DNA of 36,806 nt from Bacteroidales bacterium. Its GTDB lineage: Bacteria > Bacteroidota > Bacteroidia > Bacteroidales > P3. The translations under genes and the position numbers were made by a program. Below the pieces are notes generated by a model. The model did no database searches. It had not been told where the DNA came from and saw only the letters and a program-made list of their open reading frames with translations. Positions within the stretch are counted from its first letter, which is position 1. Each line of letters opens with the position of its first letter. The stretch covers positions 1 through 36,806 of the forward strand of contig JAGCYV010000035.1 of assembly GCA_017960605.1 (NCBI GenBank), read 5' to 3'. Shown in pieces: positions 33,098 to 36,806 of the stretch.

Positions 33098-34522
33098 TCA
33101 GTCGCCGTAGGAAGAGGCATCGAAGCAATGGGTGCAGATGCTCTCCTTGGGCATTCCGATGGCGGTGCAGACATCTTCCACCGTATTGAATTTCAAGGTA
33201 TCCACACCGACATGCTGGCGAATCACCTCCACCATGCGGTCATATTCGGGCGTGTCGGCCTGCTGGTAGGCACGCAGTTTCTCCGGAGCCAGGTTGGCGG
33301 CGGGGATGCCTTCCAGTTCCTCAATGACACGGCGGGTAATAAGCTCGCGGTCGGTCTTGCTCTCGCTGAAGTTGAGGAACGTGCAACCATGCACCAGCGG
33401 CGGGCAGCTGATACGCACATGCACCTTCCTGGCGCCGTAGTCGTAGAGCATCTTCACGTTGTCTCTCAGCTGGGTGCCACGCACGATGGAGTCGTCACAG
33501 AAGACCACCTCCTTGCCCTGCAACACGGCGCGGCTGGGGATAAGTTTCATCTTGGCCACCAGGAAGCGGTCGGCCTGGTTCACAGGCATGAACGAGCGGC
33601 TCCAGGTGGGAGTGTATTTCAACAAGCCGCGTTTGTACGGTATCTTCTTGCCGTTGCTGTATCCCAGCGCCATACCGATGCCGCTGTCGGGGATGGGGCT
33701 CACAAAGTCGGGTTCCACATCGTCGCGTTCTCCCATGATGCGGCCCAGGTTGTAGCGCACCTCCTCGGCATTGATGCCTTCGTATTCTGTGCAGGGGTAG
33801 CCGTAGTAAATCCAGAGGAAGGAGCAAATCTGGTTCTTCTCCTCGGCAGGCTTCATCACCTTGATGCCGCCATCGACCGTCACCTTCACAATCTCGCCGG
33901 GACCCACGAAGCGGCAGGTCTCATAGCCGAGATTGACATACGAATGGCTCTCGCTGGCCACTGCATAATCGTTGCCCCTGCGTCCGATGACGATGGGGGT
34001 GCGGCCGTAGCGGTCACGAGCGGCGATGATGCCGTCGGGTGTCAGTATCAGCATGCTGCACGAACCCTTCACCTTGTCATAGACATTCTGGATACCCTCC
34101 GTAAAGTCGGCACCCTGCGTGATGAGCAACGCCACCAGCTCGGTGGGGTTGGTGCGTCCCATCGACAGGTCGGTAAACTGCTGGTGCTGGTCCAGGCAGG
34201 ACTGCTCCAGTTCGGCAATGTTGTTGATTTTGCTCACCGTGGCAATGGCGAAACGTCCCAGGTGAGAGTTCACCATCACCGGCTGTGCCTCGGTGTCGCT
34301 GATGACACCGATACCCACGTTACCTTTCATCTCATCCAGGTCCTTCGAGAACTTGGGACGGAAATGCGAGTTCTGGATGTTGTGGATGTTCTGGTGGGCC
34401 TGACTGCCGTCGAAGGTAGCCATACCGGCACGCTTGGTACCCAGATGCGAATGATAATCCGTTCCATAGAACAGATCGGAAATACAGGATTGTTCGGAGA
34501 CCACTCCAAAGAAACCACTCAT
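33098..34522 (-). CDS. Amidophosphoribosyltransferase (PurF)-like protein with Ser in place of the nucleophile Cys
   Basis: 474 residues. The order is glutamine amidotransferase class II (NTN) domain, then phosphoribosyltransferase domain. The protein starts MSGFFGVVSEQ, whereas functional PurF starts MCG with Cys as the Ntn nucleophile. NTN-fold elements remain: YHSHLGTKRAGMATF, GNVGIGVISDTEAQP and GRTNPTELVALL. The PRPP-binding loop is intact in VVFCDDSIVRGTQLRD, and the C-terminal CTHCFD matches PurF. Family knowledge: PurF transfers glutamine-derived NH3 to PRPP. Without Cys2, glutaminase activity should be lost, so ammonia-dependent or regulatory function is inferred. From memory, other Bacteroidales carry a similar Cys-less second copy. 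A TATCTTTG element is 86 nt upstream. Confidence 0.9.
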   Translation of the reverse strand: MSGFFGVVSEQSCISDLFYGTDYHSHLGTKRAGMATFDGSQAHQNIHNIQNSHFRPKFSKDLDEMKGNVGIGVISDTEAQPVMVNSHLGRFAIATVSKINNIAELEQSCLDQHQQFTDLSMGRTNPTELVALLITQGADFTEGIQNVYDKVKGSCSMLILTPDGIIAARDRYGRTPIVIGRRGNDYAVASESHSYVNLGYETCRFVGPGEIVKVTVDGGIKVMKPAEEKNQICSFLWIYYGYPCTEYEGINAEEVRYNLGRIMGERDDVEPDFVSPIPDSGIGMALGYSNGKKIPYKRGLLKYTPTWSRSFMPVNQADRFLVAKMKLIPSRAVLQGKEVVFCDDSIVRGTQLRDNVKMLYDYGARKVHVRISCPPLVHGCTFLNFSESKTDRELITRRVIEELEGIPAANLAPEKLRAYQQADTPEYDRMVEVIRQHVGVDTLKFNTVEDVCTAIGMPKESICTHCFDASSYGD

Positions 34523-34607
34523 AATGTGTTTGTTTTAAATGATATTTTTATTTATATAATGTTGATTCAATTGTCATTATACCTCCAGCACCCTCACAAA
34601 TAAAGTG

Positions 34608-34615
34608 CAAAGATA
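34608..34615 (-). promoter_or_regulatory. -7 element of the promoter of the PurF-like gene
   Basis: The minus strand 34615-34608 reads TATCTTTG. T-rich DNA with several TTTG copies lies upstream, but the spacing to the nearest complete TTTG is about 16 nt rather than 19-21. The leader is about 80 nt and A/T-rich. Confidence 0.6.
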
Positions 34616-34670
34616 CAAAATAATCAACAAACAAATAAAAATATTTACCAACAGGCGGAGGGTTGATTTC

Positions 34671-35549
34671 CTACCGCGCCAGCGTGCGACTGATTTCCCG
34701 CTCGTTGACATTTCTGTAGTGGTAGGTAGCCACCAACCGCCCGTCGTCCATCAGGATAATCAACGGCCGCTGACCGTAGGTGATGTCGAGGAACAGCCCC
34801 TCCGGCAGGTCGGCAGGCTCGTAGTAGTGGAACCGCGTCGTGTCCAAATGGTTGCGTTTGGCGATAGATTCCAATTTCTCGCGGCTCATCCGGCAGAAAG
34901 GGCACCCGGGGGTGACGAATGCCACCAGTTGTGGCCCGCGGCTCAAACTGTCGGCTTCCAATGCGCCGTCGGGAGCGATGGCCGCCTCGAAGAGTTCCTG
35001 GTCGTAGCGGCTCTCCGAGCTGCGGAACATCCAGTTGTCGGGCACCGAAACACAGAACACTCCCACCATCACCGCCACGCCGAGAACGGCAGTAAGCACC
35101 ACCCTCGTGGCGTTCTTTCCAGCCTTGGATTCAAACCGACCCGAAAGCTTCATATACAGCAGCGTCAGCACTATCAGCACGGCGTTCTTCAGCAGCGACT
35201 GACCGGGATTCATCTCGGCCAGCCGGCCGAAGCACTGGCAGCTCTCGTTGCGGCCCGCCAGCGCGGCATAGCACAGGAACAGCGAGAAGAACAGCAGCAT
35301 GGCCAACGCCAGCAGGTTCACCCACCGCCGCCACCAACCCAAAGCCAGCAGCAATCCCGTCAGCAACTCGACAGCGATGCACAGCCGCACCAGGATATAA
35401 GTGGCGTTGAGGGAAAAGAACCCGTAGGAAAAAACATAAAGTTCGAAATCGTCGATGGCCATCAACTTGGCCACCGCCGACACCATGAACACCGCCGCCA
35501 GCAGCACCCGCAGCACCACGGCGACCACCTTGCTCTTATTTGCGTCCAT
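34671..35549 (-). CDS. MauE/DoxX-like membrane protein fused to a thioredoxin-like domain
   Basis: 292 residues. The N-terminal half has four membrane segments (about 8-30, 45-70, 78-97 and 118-135). This is the DoxX/MauE arrangement: VVLRVLLAAVFMVSAVAKLMAIDDFELYVFSYGF, then AVELLTGLLLALGWWRRW. It carries CQCFG after the third helix, a Cys pair often seen in MauE-like redox membrane proteins. Another hydrophobic stretch follows at about 150-165. The rest (about 170-292) is a thioredoxin-like fold with VTPGCPFCRMSREKL (active-site CPFC) and a region near YGQRPLIILMDDGRLVATY. I infer membrane-to-periplasm thiol electron transfer. It overlaps the upstream small lipoprotein gene by 14 nt. Confidence 0.87.
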   Translation of the reverse strand: MDANKSKVVAVVLRVLLAAVFMVSAVAKLMAIDDFELYVFSYGFFSLNATYILVRLCIAVELLTGLLLALGWWRRWVNLLALAMLLFFSLFLCYAALAGRNESCQCFGRLAEMNPGQSLLKNAVLIVLTLLYMKLSGRFESKAGKNATRVVLTAVLGVAVMVGVFCVSVPDNWMFRSSESRYDQELFEAAIAPDGALEADSLSRGPQLVAFVTPGCPFCRMSREKLESIAKRNHLDTTRFHYYEPADLPEGLFLDITYGQRPLIILMDDGRLVATYHYRNVNEREISRTLAR

Positions 35550-35802
35550 AGTCGCGGCAGCTCACCTCGCGCATCCCCACACGCCGCAACGTGTGACGGT
35601 TATCCACCACCACCTTCTCCTCCTTGCCCATCTCGGTGATGCTCTCGCACTTCATCTGCGAATCCACCGTGACGATGGTCTGATGCTCAGGATTCAACGG
35701 TTCCAAGTCGGTGCACTCGCACTGGTGCTCCTTGGCGCATCCCGCCAACACCGCGGCCGCCAACACCGCAGCCGTCAGAAATATATGTCTCTTGCTTTTC
35801 AT
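35536..35802 (-). CDS. Small Cys-rich lipoprotein (family member 2)
   Basis: 88 residues from the ATG at 35802, 4 nt after the preceding stop. The signal peptide has lipobox LAGC (Cys22). Cys28-x-Cys30, Cys52 and Cys82 match the order and the 22-residue middle spacing of the other two small lipoproteins in the window. Its 3' end overlaps the membrane-thioredoxin fusion by 14 nt, so the pair is probably translationally coupled. I infer a thiol-disulfide link between the two. Function is unknown. Confidence 0.82.
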   Translation of the reverse strand: MKSKRHIFLTAAVLAAAVLAGCAKEHQCECTDLEPLNPEHQTIVTVDSQMKCESITEMGKEEKVVVDNRHTLRRVGMREVSCRDYGRK

Positions 35803-35806
35803 ACTC

Positions 35807-36067
35807 TCATTGTTTATAGATGCTGTCGATGGCGAACTCATAATCCGTGCAATAGAGGGTGTCGGCCTTCAACGTGTCGAGCGACGTGTGGAAGTTCACC
35901 ATGTGCAACTGGTCGCACTCCCCTTTTTCGATTTTGACGATGCGCACATCGGAGTTGCGGGTGGCGTCGTTGCCACGCACCGAGCAGCGGCAGGTCTTCT
36001 GCTTGCTGCATCCCGCCAGCGCCATCACCATAGCGGCTCCCGCCAACAACAATACAATTCGTTTCAT
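35807..36067 (-). CDS. Small Cys-rich lipoprotein (family member 3)
   Basis: 86 residues starting MKRIVLLLAGAAMVMALAGC (lipobox Cys20). Cys26-x-Cys28, Cys51 and Cys73 follow. The sequence between them is otherwise unlike member 2, for example VRIVKIEKGECDQL against TIVTVDSQMKCESI, though both have a beta-strand running into the third Cys. It lies 46 nt after the ftsK stop and directly before member 2. The intervening DNA holds a short 9-mer array. Confidence 0.82.
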   Translation of the reverse strand: MKRIVLLLAGAAMVMALAGCSKQKTCRCSVRGNDATRNSDVRIVKIEKGECDQLHMVNFHTSLDTLKADTLYCTDYEFAIDSIYKQ

Positions 36068-36080
36068 ATGAATGACTATA

Positions 36081-36106
36081 TTCTTTAACTTCTTTAACTT
36101 CTTAAC
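36081..36106. repeat. Three tandem 9/8-mers (TTCTTTAAC) between ftsK and the small lipoprotein gene
   Basis: TTCTTTAAC occurs twice, followed by the 8-nt variant TTCTTAAC, 26 nt in all, starting 13 nt upstream of the lipoprotein ATG. It would be transcribed into the leader just ahead of the start codon. Confidence 0.85.
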
Positions 36107-36113
36107 ATCCCGC

Positions 36114-36806
36114 TCACAATGTCTTCAGCAGTTCCTCCAGGCTCACCTCGTCGTGGATCAGCACGTCGCGGGGCTTGCTGCCGTTGCTGGGGCCCACGAT
36201 GCCGGCGGCCTCCAGCTGGTCGATGATGCGGCCGGCACGGTTGTAGCCCAGCTGCAACTTGCGCTGCAACAGGCTCGTCGAGCCAAATTGGCTGCTCACC
36301 ACCAGTCGGGCGGCATCCTTGAAATACTCGTCTATATGCTTCGCGTCGAACTCCTTGTTCGGCTCCTCGTTCTCGTCGAGATATTCCGGCAGCTCGAAGC
36401 CCTCGGGATAGCCGCGCTGATCGCCGATGAACCGCACCAGACGTTCGATTTCCGGCGTGTCTATCAGGGCGCATTGCAGACGTATCATATCCTTGCCGGC
36501 CAGCGAGATAAGCATGTCGCCGCGGCCTATCAGCTGCTGTGCGCCGCCGGTGTCGAGGATGGTCTTGCTGTCGATGCCGCTAGTCACGCGGAACGCCACA
36601 CGGGCCGGGAAGTTGGCCTTAATGGTACCGGTGATGATATTCGTCGTGGGACGCTGGGTGGCGATAATCAGGTGGATGCCCACGGCACGTGCCAGCTGCG
36701 CCAGTCGCGCTATCGGCAGCTCCACCTCCTTGCCGGCGGTCATAATCAGGTCGCCGAACTCGTCAATCACCACCACGATACAGGGCAGGTAGCGGTGGCC
36801 GTGCTC
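36114..36806 (-). CDS. ftsK: DNA translocase FtsK, C-terminal part (N-terminus outside window)
   Basis: 230 residues up to the stop at 36114 are present and the reading frame continues past the right edge. The motor domain part shows Walker B IVVVIDEFGDLIM, then the FtsK/SpoIIIE hallmark LARAVGIHLIIATQRPTTNIITGTIKANFPARVAFRV. It continues SGIDSKTILDTGGAQQLIGRGDML. The C-terminal gamma winged-helix domain that reads KOPS-like sequences is seen in SSQFGSTSLLQRKLQLGYNRAGRIIDQLEAAGIVGP. FtsK pumps chromosomal DNA through the septum and activates XerCD at dif. No dif-like site is recognised in this window. It is followed by two small lipoprotein genes and the thioredoxin fusion on the same strand. 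Confidence 0.97.
   Translation of the reverse strand, partial: EHGHRYLPCIVVVIDEFGDLIMTAGKEVELPIARLAQLARAVGIHLIIATQRPTTNIITGTIKANFPARVAFRVTSGIDSKTILDTGGAQQLIGRGDMLISLAGKDMIRLQCALIDTPEIERLVRFIGDQRGYPEGFELPEYLDENEEPNKEFDAKHIDEYFKDAARLVVSSQFGSTSLLQRKLQLGYNRAGRIIDQLEAAGIVGPSNGSKPRDVLIHDEVSLEELLKTL

Noticed and set aside
1-36806. tRNA, rRNA, IS elements, integrases, phage genes or an origin
   Set aside because: No cloverleaf, transposase motif, terminal inverted repeats or dnaA-box cluster was recognised on either strand.

Overview
The window looks like chromosomal DNA from a member of the Bacteroidales (Bacteroidota), probably gut- or rumen-associated. The evidence is several upstream regions with the Bacteroidota promoter form TTTG-N20-TAnnTTTG or its TAnnTTTG half, a PorX-type response regulator (receiver plus PglZ domain), a TlpA-like thioredoxin with DUF4369/DUF5106-like regions, PepSY-like secreted proteins, a Cys-less amidophosphoribosyltransferase paralogue, and many lipoproteins with MKR/MKK starts. 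Shine-Dalgarno sequences are weak. I saw no rRNA, tRNA, integrase, transposase, phage gene or CRISPR array. The region reads as stable housekeeping DNA cut by the window at both ends.

Layout. (1) 1-3306, minus: a TlpA-like thioredoxin followed 1 nt later by an M3 peptidase (dcp) that runs off the left edge. (2) 3419-9564, minus: a tightly coupled operon of a secreted protein of unknown function, uvrA, a small membrane protein and mnmE, joined by 4-8 nt overlaps. (3) 9761-10477, plus: an outer-membrane-type protein, convergent with porX (10484-12049, minus). (4) mfd (plus), then a bidirectional terminator, a PepSY-like protein and purA (minus). (5) 18231-26320, minus: an eight-gene unit with junctions from a 4-nt overlap to a 6-nt gap: GH20-like lipoprotein, M20 amidohydrolase, pyridoxal-kinase-like protein, MATE transporter, murB, two unknowns and a sialidase. 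(6) 26410-29604, plus: flippase, small Cys-rich lipoprotein, PflX-like radical SAM protein, and a possible IPExxxVDY-family protein. (7) pepD with its own consensus promoter and a strong terminator. (8) 31236-34522, minus: Ser2 PurF paralogue and a repetitive periplasmic protein. (9) 34671-36806, minus: ftsK (N-terminus outside the window), two small Cys-rich lipoproteins and a MauE/DoxX-thioredoxin fusion.

The most striking signal is not a gene. Very short tandem arrays, mostly four heptamers (28 nt), with octamer, 9-mer and 11-mer variants, occur repeatedly. They sit inside mnmE, mfd, murB, an M20 amidohydrolase and a radical SAM gene (twice), always without breaking the frame and apparently in surface loops. 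They also occur between genes, upstream of purA and near ftsK. In mnmE the array adds about 70 residues, and a 29-bp hairpin unit is read in all three frames without a stop. In murB and the radical SAM gene, the one heptamer whose consensus would give an in-frame stop carries a variant that avoids it.

Other points of interest are a family of three tiny lipoproteins sharing a C-x-C...C...C pattern, two of them next to a thioredoxin fusion; a GH20 homologue that has lost its catalytic core; and the PurF paralogue whose nucleophilic Cys is replaced by Ser.
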